Source: Streptomyces sp. RB17
Lineage (GTDB): Bacteria; Actinomycetota; Actinomycetes; Streptomycetales; Streptomycetaceae
DNA: 64,000 nucleotides
Assembly (NCBI RefSeq): GCF_009604455.1
Contig: NZ_WEGL01000001.1
Span: 372,001 to 436,000, forward strand
Reading direction: 5' to 3'
The position numbers were made by a program, and so were the translations under genes. The notes below the pieces were generated by a model. The model was not told where the DNA came from. It saw nothing but the letters and a program-made list of their open reading frames with translations, and made no database searches. Positions 53,483 to 62,737 of this stretch are shown here, piece after piece; position 1 is the first letter of the stretch; the number at the start of each line of letters is the position of its first letter.

Positions 53483-54460
53483 ATGGGTCCCTACGACACC
53501 GAGACCGACCGCCTGGCCGCCGCCGCGCGGGAGGCGCTGGTGCGGGAGATCGACGCCGAGGGGGCCTGGGCCGGGGACCCGGTGTGGCGGGAGGCGTTCG
53601 CGGCGGTGCCCCGGCACGTGTTCGTGCCGTACTACTACGTCGTCGGGCCGCGCGGCTACGAGCGCCGCTGGGGCGAGAGCCCCGACCCGGAGGCCCGCGA
53701 GCGCTGGGTGCGCGGCGCCTACGCGGACGTTCCGCTGGCCACCCGGTTGCGCGACGGCGAGCTGGTCTCCTCCAGCAGCCAGCCCTCCCTGATGGCGCGG
53801 ATGCTGGCCGCGCTGGAGGTCGAGGACGGCAACCGGGTCCTGGAGGTGGGCGCCGGCACCGGCTACAACGCGGCCCTGCTCGCCCACCGGCTCGGCGACG
53901 ACGACCTCGTCACCACCGTCGATCTGGAACCGGAGATCACCGAGTCGGCCAGCCGGCACCTTCAGGCGGCCGGATTCCACCCGGCCGTCGTCACCGGCGA
54001 CGGCGCGCGCGGAGTGCCCGAACGCGCCCCGTTCGACCGGATCATCGCCACCTGCGAGCTGTCCACGGTCCCGCGCGCCTGGCTCGCCCAGTGCCGCCCC
54101 GGCGCCCGCATCCTGACCCCGCTGGCCACCGGCCTGCTCGCGCTCACGGTGCGGGACGCGACCCACGGCGAGGGCCGTTTCCTGCCCACGGCCGCCTTCT
54201 TCGTACCGCTGCGCGGCGAGGGCAGGCCGGGGCCGGAGGTGGTGTCGCTCGCCGGGCTGCCGGGCCGGGCCCGCGAGCAGGACACGTTCCGTTTCCTGCT
54301 CGCGCTGACCCGGGGCACTCTCGATCCGCAGGAGGGCTACGCACTGTGGGAGCGCGAGGGCGAGCCGGAGCGCGAGCGGTACGGCGTCACGGTCGACGGC
54401 GAGCGTGCCTGGGCGTGGCTGCACGAGCCGGAGGGGCCCTACGCCTGGCCCCTCCCGTGA
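53483..54460 (+). CDS. PIMT-like SAM-dependent methyltransferase
   Basis: A 325-residue protein of the protein-L-isoaspartate O-methyltransferase superfamily: an N-terminal AFAAVPRHVFVP segment, SSSSQPSLMARML (substrate-binding serine loop) and SAM motif VLEVGAGTGYN (119-129), then TVDLEPEI. About 110 extra C-terminal residues compared with classical PIMT end WAWLHEPEGPYAWPLP. The extension class includes maturases of ribosomal peptides in actinobacteria, but no precursor peptide is evident here, so protein repair or another target remains open. Confidence 0.82.
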   Translation: MGPYDTETDRLAAAAREALVREIDAEGAWAGDPVWREAFAAVPRHVFVPYYYVVGPRGYERRWGESPDPEARERWVRGAYADVPLATRLRDGELVSSSSQPSLMARMLAALEVEDGNRVLEVGAGTGYNAALLAHRLGDDDLVTTVDLEPEITESASRHLQAAGFHPAVVTGDGARGVPERAPFDRIIATCELSTVPRAWLAQCRPGARILTPLATGLLALTVRDATHGEGRFLPTAAFFVPLRGEGRPGPEVVSLAGLPGRAREQDTFRFLLALTRGTLDPQEGYALWEREGEPERERYGVTVDGERAWAWLHEPEGPYAWPLP

Positions 54461-54476
54461 CCGTCCCCGATGTCGC

Positions 54477-56030
54477 TCAGGCCCGGCGGATGGTGATCGT
54501 CGTCCAGGCGCCCACGTGCACCCGGTCGCCGTCCTGCAGCGGCACCGGCACGAACGGCTGGATGGGCTCCTCGGACATGTTGACCGTGGTGCCGTTGGTC
54601 GAGTTCTGGTCGACGACCGCCCAGCTGCCGTCCGGCTGCTGCACCAGCACCGCGTGCTGGTGCGAGACGCCCGGGTCCTCCGGTGGCGTCGACAGGTCGA
54701 TGTCGGGGGTGTCGCCGGTGGAGTGCCGGCGGCGGCCGATGGTGACCTGGTTGCCGCCGAGCGTGCGCTGCTGCTCGGGCGAGTACGCGGGCAGGTTCAG
54801 GCCCGCGGCCTCGGGACCCGAGCGCTGCATCATCGCCATGAAGTAGTCGCGGTCCGGGCCGACGGTCGCCGTCCAGGTGACCCGCTGCTGCGGGAAACCC
54901 GGGCCGGGCGGGGCCTGCGTGGCGCCGGGCTGCGGGTAGCCGTACCCGCCGCCCTGACCGCCACCGGGGCCGGAGGCCGACGGCGGGGAGATCACCCAGT
55001 CGTCGTCACCGCCGAAGGCGGGGCCGGGAGACGGGGGACCGCCCGGCTGCCCACCGCCCGGACCCTGCGGCGGACCGCCGGCGGGCCGGCCGGGCTCGCC
55101 GGGGAACACGGGCGGCGCGGGCGGACCCGGCTGCTGGAACGCCTGAGCGGCACCGCCGGGACCGGGCGGGGGCGGCACCGGACGCGACGGGTCGCCGCCG
55201 AAGCCGGAGGGACCGGGCACACCGGGAGGAGTGGGGCCACCGGGACCGGAGGGCTCTCGACCGAAGGGGCCACCGGGACCGGACGGCTCACGACCGAAGG
55301 CCGGCGGACCGGAGGGTCCGCCGGGCCCCTGGCCCTGAGGCTGACCCGGTCCGCCGCCGAAACCGGACGGAGCGCCGGAGCCCGGACCACCCTGACCCGG
55401 TCCGCCGCCGAAACCGGAGGGACCGCCGGGCCCCTGGCCCTGAGGCTGACCCGGGCCGCCGCCGAAACCGGACGGACCGCCGGAACCCGGACCACCCTGC
55501 CCCGGGCCGCCGCCGAAGCCACCGGGAACACCCTGACCACCCGGGCCGGGTGAGGTCGGCGGTCCCGAAGGGCCGCGCTCGCCGGCGAACGGCGTCGGGC
55601 CCGACGGCTCGCTGCCGAAGGACGGGATCGGCTCGGCGGGCCGGTTCATCTGCGAGGGCCGCGAGCCCTGGTACTCGTACCCGTCATTGCCGCCGTACGT
55701 CGCGCTCGGCGGCTGGAACCGCGGCTGAGCCGGGCGCGGCGCGGCCGGGGTGTACGAGGTGGCCGTGTTGGTCAGGAAGTTCCACCGGCACTCCTCGCAG
55801 AAGGGCGCGCCGCCCTCGCGGGGCGTACGGCACTGCGGGCACAGCTCCGGCTCCGGGGCCGCCCCGGCCGGCGGGCGTCCGCCGGCCTGGGTGCCCTGCG
55901 GGGGCGGGAAGCCGTAACCGCCCGGCGGCGGGGGCGGCGGGGGCGGAGGTACGGCACCGGCCATGCGGTGACCGCAGACCTCGCACCAGTCGTCGGAACC
56001 CGACTGGTGTCCGTTCGGGCAGGTCGGCAT
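54477..56030 (-). CDS. FHA-domain protein with zinc ribbons and Gly/Pro repeats
   Basis: A 517-residue protein. N-terminal zinc-ribbon elements (Cys4 and Cys16/Cys19 of CPNGHQ...WCEVCGH; then CPQCRTP...FCEEC near 65-85) flank a polyproline run. Residues about 130-390 are Gly/Pro/Gln repeats including a 105-bp direct repeat at 55321. The C-terminus (about 410-515) is an FHA phosphothreonine-binding domain: VTIGRRRHS, DPGVSHQHAVL, NSTNGTTVN. It is the last gene of the kinase operon and a likely reader or substrate of the PknG-type kinase, analogous in role to GarA though built differently. Confidence 0.88.
   Translation of the reverse strand: MPTCPNGHQSGSDDWCEVCGHRMAGAVPPPPPPPPPGGYGFPPPQGTQAGGRPPAGAAPEPELCPQCRTPREGGAPFCEECRWNFLTNTATSYTPAAPRPAQPRFQPPSATYGGNDGYEYQGSRPSQMNRPAEPIPSFGSEPSGPTPFAGERGPSGPPTSPGPGGQGVPGGFGGGPGQGGPGSGGPSGFGGGPGQPQGQGPGGPSGFGGGPGQGGPGSGAPSGFGGGPGQPQGQGPGGPSGPPAFGREPSGPGGPFGREPSGPGGPTPPGVPGPSGFGGDPSRPVPPPPGPGGAAQAFQQPGPPAPPVFPGEPGRPAGGPPQGPGGGQPGGPPSPGPAFGGDDDWVISPPSASGPGGGQGGGYGYPQPGATQAPPGPGFPQQRVTWTATVGPDRDYFMAMMQRSGPEAAGLNLPAYSPEQQRTLGGNQVTIGRRRHSTGDTPDIDLSTPPEDPGVSHQHAVLVQQPDGSWAVVDQNSTNGTTVNMSEEPIQPFVPVPLQDGDRVHVGAWTTITIRRA
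55321..55530 (-). repeat. Two-copy 105-bp in-frame repeat in the FHA gene
   Basis: Copies start at 55321 and 55426 and encode GQPQGQGPGGPSGFGGG-type blocks. Confidence 0.75.
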
Positions 56031-56078
56031 GTCGGTGCTTCCCCTTCTCCTACGCTTCCAGGGTCACTTCTTCGAGGG

Positions 56079-57419
56079 TCACTTCTTTACACGAACAGTC
56101 TTTGTGGACCGGGTCTCCAGAGTCATCTCATCCGCCTCCGCGACCTTCGTCTTCAACCGCACAGTACCTGTCGCGGCGTCGACCACGTCCACCACCTTCG
56201 CAAGCAGTTTCGCAGTATCGGCGTTCCCGGAGGCGTTGGCGAGCTGAACGGCACGCCCCAGTTTGGCCGTTGCGCCATCGAAATCGCCCGCTTTGCGGAG
56301 ATCGAGGCCCTGCTTGATGGCTTGTGCCAGTTCGGCCTGGCCGGTGTAGTGGGCGACCTGGGGGTTGATCGAGGTGGAGGCGGTCATGTCGTCGGTCCAC
56401 ACCGCCCGTACGAGGCCCTGCGCACCGAGGTTCTGCGCCGATCCGTCCGCTTGCGGCACGACCAGCGAGACCCGGGCGGCGAGCATCTCCTGGCCCAGGC
56501 CGGCCGCCGGGACCTCCACGCACAGGTGGTAGTCGCGGGACTCGTCGCCCCAGGATCCGGTCGGGTAGTCCCCGGCGCGCGGCCCGGCCTCGGTGCGGCG
56601 AGCGGTCAAGTCCTCGACGGTGGGGGCGACTTGCTTGACGAAGCGGATGGCCGTGCCGACCGGAGTCCACACCCGCAGGGAGACGTCCGCGACCTCCTTG
56701 CCCATCGCCGTCTCCATCATCCGCGTGAAGTCGGCGGCGAGACCGGCCGGGTCGGCGACGATGTCGGCGGTGCCGAGCAGCGCGGAGGCGATCCCTGTGA
56801 CTTCTTTCACTTCCCAGTCGGTGCCCACGCCCCGCGCGTCACAGGTGAACCGTCCGGCGCACGCGTCCAGTGCCGCCCGCAGGTCCTGGGGCGACTCGTG
56901 TTCGTTGCGGCCGTCGGTGAGCAGGATGCCGTGCCGGATGGTGACGTCCGCCGAGTTCAGCAGCCGGTCGGCGAGTCTCAGCCAGGTGCCGATGGCCGTA
57001 CCGCCGCCCGCGCTGAGCCGTCGTAGCGCCTGCTTGGCCTGCTCGCGGGTGGCGGGGTCGGCGACCGCGAGCCGTCCACCGCCCGGGTAGACCTCCTTGG
57101 CCACGTGCGTGCCGCCGATCACCGCGAAGTGCGTGCCGTCGCGCAGGGTGTCGATCGCGGCGGCCGTGGCGTCCCGGGCGTTGCGCATCTTGGTCGGCGG
57201 GTAGTCCATCGAACCGGAGCAGTCGACCATGAGCGCCACGGCGGCGGAGGGGCCCTGGCCCCGCGCGTACACCGGTGCCGCGGCGCTGCCGGCCGTGCCG
57301 CCGCCGGTCGAGGTCACCGTGACGATCGCGTTGACCTCGCGCCCGCCCTCCGGCAGGTACTCGTTCTGATAGACGTCCATCGAGAACTGCGGCACGTGCG
57401 ACTTCGCGAAAATGGCCAT
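56079..57419 (-). CDS. VWA-domain protein
   Basis: A 446-residue cytosolic protein. The von Willebrand A domain (about 55-235) has the MIDAS motif DCSGS (residues near 66), a GGTAIG Thr loop and LLTDGRNEH. The C-terminal region has a beta domain and a helical repeat (AELAQAIKQGLDLRKAGDFDGATAKLGRAVQLANASGN) like a TPR hairpin. It lies between the PP2C gene and the FHA gene and is likely a scaffold or effector of the phospho-signalling module. ATG 57419 follows a ~100-bp gap that may contain an internal promoter. Confidence 0.88.
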   Translation of the reverse strand: MAIFAKSHVPQFSMDVYQNEYLPEGGREVNAIVTVTSTGGGTAGSAAAPVYARGQGPSAAVALMVDCSGSMDYPPTKMRNARDATAAAIDTLRDGTHFAVIGGTHVAKEVYPGGGRLAVADPATREQAKQALRRLSAGGGTAIGTWLRLADRLLNSADVTIRHGILLTDGRNEHESPQDLRAALDACAGRFTCDARGVGTDWEVKEVTGIASALLGTADIVADPAGLAADFTRMMETAMGKEVADVSLRVWTPVGTAIRFVKQVAPTVEDLTARRTEAGPRAGDYPTGSWGDESRDYHLCVEVPAAGLGQEMLAARVSLVVPQADGSAQNLGAQGLVRAVWTDDMTASTSINPQVAHYTGQAELAQAIKQGLDLRKAGDFDGATAKLGRAVQLANASGNADTAKLLAKVVDVVDAATGTVRLKTKVAEADEMTLETRSTKTVRVKK

Positions 57420-57519
57420 GCGTACTCAAATCCCCCTTGACCGCCCTGCCGATGCAGGGTGCTGGCTGTGAACAGGCCGGTCCCCTCCGACCCGTGACCC
57501 CCGGCCCGTGGCCGCGGCC

Positions 57520-58941
57520 TCAGGCCGATCCTGCCCCCTGCGGCGGCGCCGGGAACGGTACGACGGCCACTGTTACGTTGTCGTGGCCCCCGCCGTCCAG
57601 GGCGTGACCGACCAGCACCCGGGCGCCGTGCAGCGGGCGCGCGGCCGCGTCCGACGGTACGACCTCGGACATCTCCTCGGCCGTCTCCGCGTAGTTCCAC
57701 AGGCCGTCGGTGCACACCACCACGACTCCGGGCCGGTCCGGCTTGAACGACGCGGTGTGCGGCTCCAGTTCGTAGGCGTCCGCGCCGAGCCAGCCGGTGA
57801 TCGCGTGGGCGCGCTCGTCGGCGTACGCCTCGGCCTCGCTCATCAGGCCGGCGGCGACCATCTGCGCGGCCCAGGAGTCGTCCTCGGTCAGCCGGGCCGG
57901 GGGCGCGCTGCGGTCGTCCGGCACCCAGTAGACGCGGCTGTCGCCGACCCAGCCGACGACCAGCAGCCCGGAGGCGACCACCGCGCCGACGATCGTGCAG
58001 GCCGGGGCGTTCTGGTGCGGGGCGTGCTCGCGGGCCGTGGCGGGCTCCTCGGCGAGCGCGTTGACGGCCTGGGCGGCGGCGACGATCGCCTCGTGCATGG
58101 CCGTCTGCGGATGCGTACCGCGCGGCAGGGCGGTCAGCAGCGCGTCACCGGCCGCCTGGGAGGCGGCCGTCGACGCGTCGTCGGGGCGGGTCGCGGAGGA
58201 CACGCCGTCGCAGACGATCGCGACGGCGGCCGGGGTGCCGTCGGGCAGCGCGGTGTGGCCGACGGTGAAGGCGTCCTCGTTGCGGTGGTGGCGCAGGCCG
58301 CGGTCGCTGACGGCGGCCACCGGGCCCGACTCGCGCTCCATGTGGTCGCGTTCGCGGGGCTGGGCGTGCCCGCAGTTCTCGCAGTAGCCGTCGCTGTCCA
58401 CCCGGCCGGTCCGGCACGCCACGCACACCTGTGCGGGCTCCTCCGGCACGGCCGTGTTCCCGGGGGTCTCGGCCACCCGCGGGTCCGGCGCCTGCAACGG
58501 GTACTCGTCGGGCTCCGCGGGCCGGTCGAAGCGCACTCCGGAACCGGCAGGCTGCCGTGCGGCCTCCTCGGCGCCTGGCTCGTGGTTGTGGTCGCCGGCG
58601 CCGGGCCCGTGGTGGTGGTCGCCGGTGCCGGGCTCGTGGCCGTGCGGGTCCGTGCCGGGCTCGTGCTCGGGCAGGGCACCGCCGCCGGAGTCGGTGCCGG
58701 CCAGGTCCGCCGGCAGATGCACCGCGGGCGGGGAGCCCGGTTCGGGGGCGGGCCAGTCCACGCCGTCCCCGGGAGAACCGGTCGCGGAGCCGCTCATGGT
58801 GAGCGTCGGATGGTCCGGCGGCGGCGCGGGTACGACGGAGAGGTCGTACCCGCACGCTCCGCAGAAGAGGTCACCCGGCTCGACGGGCTCCGCGCAGCTC
58901 GGGCACTTCGCCAGTGCGGCCTGCTGGGGCATCTGCGACAT
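57520..58941 (-). CDS. PP2C-type Ser/Thr phosphatase with zinc ribbons
   Basis: A 473-residue protein. An N-terminal zinc ribbon (CPSC 13-16, CGAC 28-31), a His/Pro/Gly-rich linker containing GDHHHGPGAGDHNHEPG, a second CVAC...CENC ribbon (about 173-190), and a PP2C domain from 205: SDRGLRHHRNEDAF, VCDGVSS, GDSRVYW, TDGLWNY, GHDNVTVAV, with all metal-binding Asp present. It is cytosolic, with no transmembrane segment. ATG 58941 is 3 bp from the kinase stop (TTG 58944 is possible). It probably reverses PknG-type phosphorylation. Confidence 0.92.
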   Translation of the reverse strand: MSQMPQQAALAKCPSCAEPVEPGDLFCGACGYDLSVVPAPPPDHPTLTMSGSATGSPGDGVDWPAPEPGSPPAVHLPADLAGTDSGGGALPEHEPGTDPHGHEPGTGDHHHGPGAGDHNHEPGAEEAARQPAGSGVRFDRPAEPDEYPLQAPDPRVAETPGNTAVPEEPAQVCVACRTGRVDSDGYCENCGHAQPRERDHMERESGPVAAVSDRGLRHHRNEDAFTVGHTALPDGTPAAVAIVCDGVSSATRPDDASTAASQAAGDALLTALPRGTHPQTAMHEAIVAAAQAVNALAEEPATAREHAPHQNAPACTIVGAVVASGLLVVGWVGDSRVYWVPDDRSAPPARLTEDDSWAAQMVAAGLMSEAEAYADERAHAITGWLGADAYELEPHTASFKPDRPGVVVVCTDGLWNYAETAEEMSEVVPSDAAARPLHGARVLVGHALDGGGHDNVTVAVVPFPAPPQGAGSA

Positions 58942-58944
58942 CAA

Positions 58945-61425
58945 CTACACCCACGTTCGGGGGCGGTAACGGTTGGCCCGTTCCACCAGCTCGATCCTCT
59001 CCTCGCCGCCGGTCGCCAGCCGGGCCAGCGTGCGGTAGGCGCGCTCCAGGCCGAAGCGGAGGCCCCGCTCGTCCAGACCGCTGCCCAGCAGCACCCGACC
59101 GCCGGCCGCGGACGGGGTGCCCTGGCCACCGGAGAGTATCCAGTCCAGCGCACAGCCGAGGACTTCCGCCGACAACTGCTCGCGCCGCGCCGGGTCCAGA
59201 CCGTACGCGTCCAGCGCCTCGACCTGCCCGGCGGCGGCCGTCAGGTCGTCCAGGAACGGTACGTCACCGGCAGTCGCGGTGCGCTGTCTGAGCCGCGCCC
59301 GGACGGCGGCGACCCGGGCGGCCGTGTAGTGGATGGAGGACTCCGGCACCGACTCCAGGGTGCGCACGGCGCCCTGCCGGTTGCCGGCCGCGAGCTGCAC
59401 CCGGGCGAGCCCGAAGGCGGCGCTCACAAAACTCGGGTCGGTCGCCCACACCAGGTGGTAGTACTCGGACGCGTTGTCCAGTTGGCCCAGCACCTCCGCG
59501 CACAGACCGAGCGCCAGCTTCGGCGCGGCCTCGCCGGGGAAGGCGTCGTAGATGGCGTCGAAGGAGAGCGCGGCGCCCTCGAAGTCGCCGGTGACCAGGG
59601 CGGCCACGCCCCGGTACCACACCACCCGCCAGTCGTCGGGCCGCTCCTCCTCCAGTTGCGCCAGGCTCATCAGCGCGGCCTGGTGGTCGCCGCTCTCCAG
59701 CCGGGCGCGGACCTGCCTGAGCCGGGTCTCCACGGTCTGCGCGGGCGCCGCGTCCAGGGCCGCGATCAGCTCGGCCGGCGCGGAGGTCATCAGACCCGCC
59801 AGGAAACCCGCGTTGGGGTCGCCCGGATCGACCAGCGGAACCGGCAGGGCGAGCGCGCCGGCGGGGGTGTCGACGGGTTTGACGAGGGCGGGCGGGAGCG
59901 CGGCCGGGCCGGGGGGCGTGGCCTTGGACACGGGCCGCGTCCCCAGCCGGGACACATCCCCCTCCAGCCGGGGGAACAACTCGCGGTCGGTGACCTTCAC
60001 TTCGGGCCCGAACAGCGTCGACAGCGCGGGCCGCGCCTGCCCGCTCTGCAGCGAGACGACCTCGCGCAGCACACCGGTCAGCTGCTCGGCCATCTCCTGC
60101 GCGGAGGCGAACCGGCGGGCCGGGTCGGGGTCGGTGGCGCGGACGAGCAGCCGGTAGAAGGACTCGTAGCGGCGGAAGACGTCGATGGTGTCCGGGTCGG
60201 GCAGCGAGTCCACGTAGACGTTGGTGTAGCCCTGGAAGTCGAACGTGAGCACCGCGAGCGTACGGCCCACCGTGTACAGGTCGCTCGCCACCGACGGGCC
60301 GACCTCCGCGACCTCGGGCGCCTGGTAGCCGACCGTGCCGTAGATCGCCGACTCGTCGTCGTCCATGCGGCGCACCGCGCCCATGTCGATCAGTTTGAGC
60401 TGGTCCTCGGTCTGGATGGCGTTGTCGACCTTGAAGTCGCAGTAGAGGAGGTTACGGCTGTGCAGGTGGCCGAGGGCCTCCAGCGCCTCGATGCCGTACG
60501 CGCAGGCCTGCTCCACCGGCAGCGGATCGCGCCTGCCGTCCGGTGTGCGGCGGGCGTTGGCGATCTCCTTCAGGGACTTGCCGCCGACGTACTCCATGAC
60601 GATGTAGCCGTCGAGGGAGCCGGTGCGCTGGTCCAGGTGCTCCACGAAATTGTAGATCCGCACGATGTTGGCGTGCTCGATCTCCGCGAGGAAGCGCCGC
60701 TCGGAGATCGCGGCGGCCATCGCGTCCTGGTCACCGGTGTCCAGCAGGCCCTTGAGCACCACCCACCGGTCGGAGACGGCCCGGTCCACGGCGAGGTAGA
60801 TCCAGCCGAGCCCGCCGTGCGCGAGACAGCCCACGACCTCGTACTGGCCGTGCACGATGTCCCCGGCCTTCAGCTTCGGCACAAAGGAGTACGGGTGCCC
60901 GCACTTGGTGCAGAAACCTTCCGTACGGCCGGGACGGTCACCCCGCGCCCGCCCCACCGGAGCCCCGCAGTCCGAGCGCGAGCAGAACCGCTTCCGCTCC
61001 GGCACCTCCGGGTTCTCCAGCACCATCGCGCGCGGGTCGGGCCGCGGCACCTGCGGAACGTGCACCAGCCCGGCGCCCAGCCGCCCACGCGTCGACGTCC
61101 CCGACGCCGAACCGGAGCTGCGCACCGACACCGAACGCGCGCTGGACCGGCCCGACAGGGACCGCGAGAGCCGCCCGGACACCGAGCGGCGCGACTTCGA
61201 CGACTGCGAGGACGTGCGCGAGCTGCTGCGCGAGCTGCCGCTGTCCGCCGCGCCCCTGGTGATCCCGGTCGCCTGCGAACCGACCATCCCTCCCCCAGAG
61301 GGGGGACCCCCAGACGACACCACCGGGGCGAGGCCGCAGGTGTCGCAGTAGAGCTCGCCGCCGCCGACGTCCTCGTACGCACCCTCGCAGCCCGGCCGCT
61401 GGCAGGTCTGCCCCGGCTGACTCAT
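58945..61425 (-). CDS. pknG: PknG-type serine/threonine protein kinase
   Basis: An 826-residue kinase. N-terminal zinc-ribbon Cys pairs (8/13, 27/30), a Ser/Arg-rich disordered region (60-115), a rubredoxin-like CxxxxC/CxxC (148/153, 172/175), kinase domain from about 190 (Gly loop 201-208, Lys225, catalytic Asp330 in LYCDFKVDN, DMG 347-349), then a TPR-like C-terminal half. The order rubredoxin-kinase-TPR is that of mycobacterial PknG, a soluble kinase that tunes glutamate and TCA metabolism. YCD replaces HRD and DMG replaces DFG, as in PknG (YND, DLG). A small repeat element encodes SGGPPSGGG near residue 40. Confidence 0.93.
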   Translation of the reverse strand: MSQPGQTCQRPGCEGAYEDVGGGELYCDTCGLAPVVSSGGPPSGGGMVGSQATGITRGAADSGSSRSSSRTSSQSSKSRRSVSGRLSRSLSGRSSARSVSVRSSGSASGTSTRGRLGAGLVHVPQVPRPDPRAMVLENPEVPERKRFCSRSDCGAPVGRARGDRPGRTEGFCTKCGHPYSFVPKLKAGDIVHGQYEVVGCLAHGGLGWIYLAVDRAVSDRWVVLKGLLDTGDQDAMAAAISERRFLAEIEHANIVRIYNFVEHLDQRTGSLDGYIVMEYVGGKSLKEIANARRTPDGRRDPLPVEQACAYGIEALEALGHLHSRNLLYCDFKVDNAIQTEDQLKLIDMGAVRRMDDDESAIYGTVGYQAPEVAEVGPSVASDLYTVGRTLAVLTFDFQGYTNVYVDSLPDPDTIDVFRRYESFYRLLVRATDPDPARRFASAQEMAEQLTGVLREVVSLQSGQARPALSTLFGPEVKVTDRELFPRLEGDVSRLGTRPVSKATPPGPAALPPALVKPVDTPAGALALPVPLVDPGDPNAGFLAGLMTSAPAELIAALDAAPAQTVETRLRQVRARLESGDHQAALMSLAQLEEERPDDWRVVWYRGVAALVTGDFEGAALSFDAIYDAFPGEAAPKLALGLCAEVLGQLDNASEYYHLVWATDPSFVSAAFGLARVQLAAGNRQGAVRTLESVPESSIHYTAARVAAVRARLRQRTATAGDVPFLDDLTAAAGQVEALDAYGLDPARREQLSAEVLGCALDWILSGGQGTPSAAGGRVLLGSGLDERGLRFGLERAYRTLARLATGGEERIELVERANRYRPRTWV
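61290..61314. repeat. Small intragenic inverted-repeat element, copy 2
   Basis: TCCCCC-AGA-GGGGGGA followed by CCCCCAGA; related to 1807-1837 and, like it, read in frame within a long gene, here in the disordered part of PknG. Confidence 0.55.
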
Positions 61426-62696
61426 GACTGGTCCCCCTTACGGTCCTGAGGCGCGCCCGCGCCGCCGAGCAGCTCCGCCGCCAGCTGCTGGTAGCGCAGC
61501 ACGGCCTGTTCGGCCACCCGCAGGTCGCAGGGCGCGCTCCACAGCATCCGCCGCGCCGCGTCGTACCGCTCGACCAGGAACGGGTCCTCCGCGAGTCCGT
61601 GCCGGGCGACCTTCGCCTTGTACGCGTCGAGCCGGCCGCGCAGCTCGGCGCGGACCGCGAGCGGCGCGGTGACCGCCGTCAACGACTCACGGGCCCGCAG
61701 CAGTTCGTCCTCCGCCTTCTGCTCCAGGGACTCCAGGAGCGGGGAGAGCCGGTGCCACTGGGCCTGCCTGCGGTACTCGGCCGCCGTCGCCAGCTGCTCC
61801 TGGAGCACGGTCGGCGGGCCGCTGACCACCGGCACCTCGGTCGCCGCGATCTTCGCCAGCACCTCGCCGCGCGCGGTGCGGGCCTCGGCGAGGGTGCGGT
61901 CGGCGCGCGAGAGCACGTCCCGCAGCCGGATCAGCCGCGCCTCCGCGTCCTGCCGGACCGTCAGCACGGCGTCGATCTCCCGGCGCACGTCCTCCAGGGC
62001 GCGCGCCTCACGGTCGTACACCGTGGTGTCGGGGCGGCCGCCGCCGGGCGCCGAACTGCCTTCCGTGGGCACCCAGAACGCGAGCGGATCGGAGACGACG
62101 TCTTCCCTGAGCCTGGTCAGCGTGCGGGTGATCCGCTCCAGGTCGTCACCGGCGGGGTGCTCGCCGGGGCGTACGCCGACGGAGTGCGCGAGCTTGCGGG
62201 TGCGCTGGAGTTCCGCGGCGAGTAAATCGATCCGCGCGGGCAGCGCCGACCACACCGCGTCGCAGGCCACGACCAGGTCCAGGCTCGTCGCGTACAGCTC
62301 GTTCATCCGGTCCACCAGCGCGGACAGCGAGTAGGACTCGCTGAGCACCCCGTTCCCGGCCACGGTGACGGACTCGCCGCGCAGCAGACCGGTCAGCTCC
62401 ACCAGGTCCTCGCGGCTGGACCAGCGGCGCCGGGCGCGGATCTCGCGGGCGGAGCGCAGGGCGGCCGCGTAGGCGTCGAAGTAGCCCCACAGCTGGGTGA
62501 TCCGCGCCTCCGTCGCCTGCCAGCGTGCCTCGGTGACACCGGTCAGCTCGGCGCCTTCGAGGAGTCTGCGGCCCGCGTGGTCCTGCAGGGCCAGCAGCGA
62601 GGTCTCGATCGCCTCGTGCTCCTGGCCGAGCCGCGCCAGCGCACGGTCCACCTCGTCCCGGTCCATCACCGGCCCGGCGGGGTCCGTGACGCCCAT
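61422..62696 (-). CDS. Coiled-coil protein of the PknG operon
   Basis: A 424-residue, almost wholly helical and charged protein with heptad-like stretches at about 15-60, 165-200, 240-290 and 300-385. No membrane segment, no Cys cluster. Its stop overlaps the pknG start (ATGA), so translation is coupled. Position between the GlnH-like protein and PknG suggests an adaptor that links the membrane sensor to the kinase; mycobacterial glnX-glnH-pknG loci, as I recall them, lack such a gene. Confidence 0.8.
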   Translation of the reverse strand: MGVTDPAGPVMDRDEVDRALARLGQEHEAIETSLLALQDHAGRRLLEGAELTGVTEARWQATEARITQLWGYFDAYAAALRSAREIRARRRWSSREDLVELTGLLRGESVTVAGNGVLSESYSLSALVDRMNELYATSLDLVVACDAVWSALPARIDLLAAELQRTRKLAHSVGVRPGEHPAGDDLERITRTLTRLREDVVSDPLAFWVPTEGSSAPGGGRPDTTVYDREARALEDVRREIDAVLTVRQDAEARLIRLRDVLSRADRTLAEARTARGEVLAKIAATEVPVVSGPPTVLQEQLATAAEYRRQAQWHRLSPLLESLEQKAEDELLRARESLTAVTAPLAVRAELRGRLDAYKAKVARHGLAEDPFLVERYDAARRMLWSAPCDLRVAEQAVLRYQQLAAELLGGAGAPQDRKGDQS

Positions 62697-62737
62697 CGAT
62701 CACCTCTCGCTGCTTCAAGTTCCCGGTCGGATGTGGC

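Noticed and set aside
57508..61449. 1313-codon open frame on the plus strand
   Set aside because: It runs antisense to the PP2C and PknG genes, has no domain-like sequence and is the usual high-GC shadow frame.
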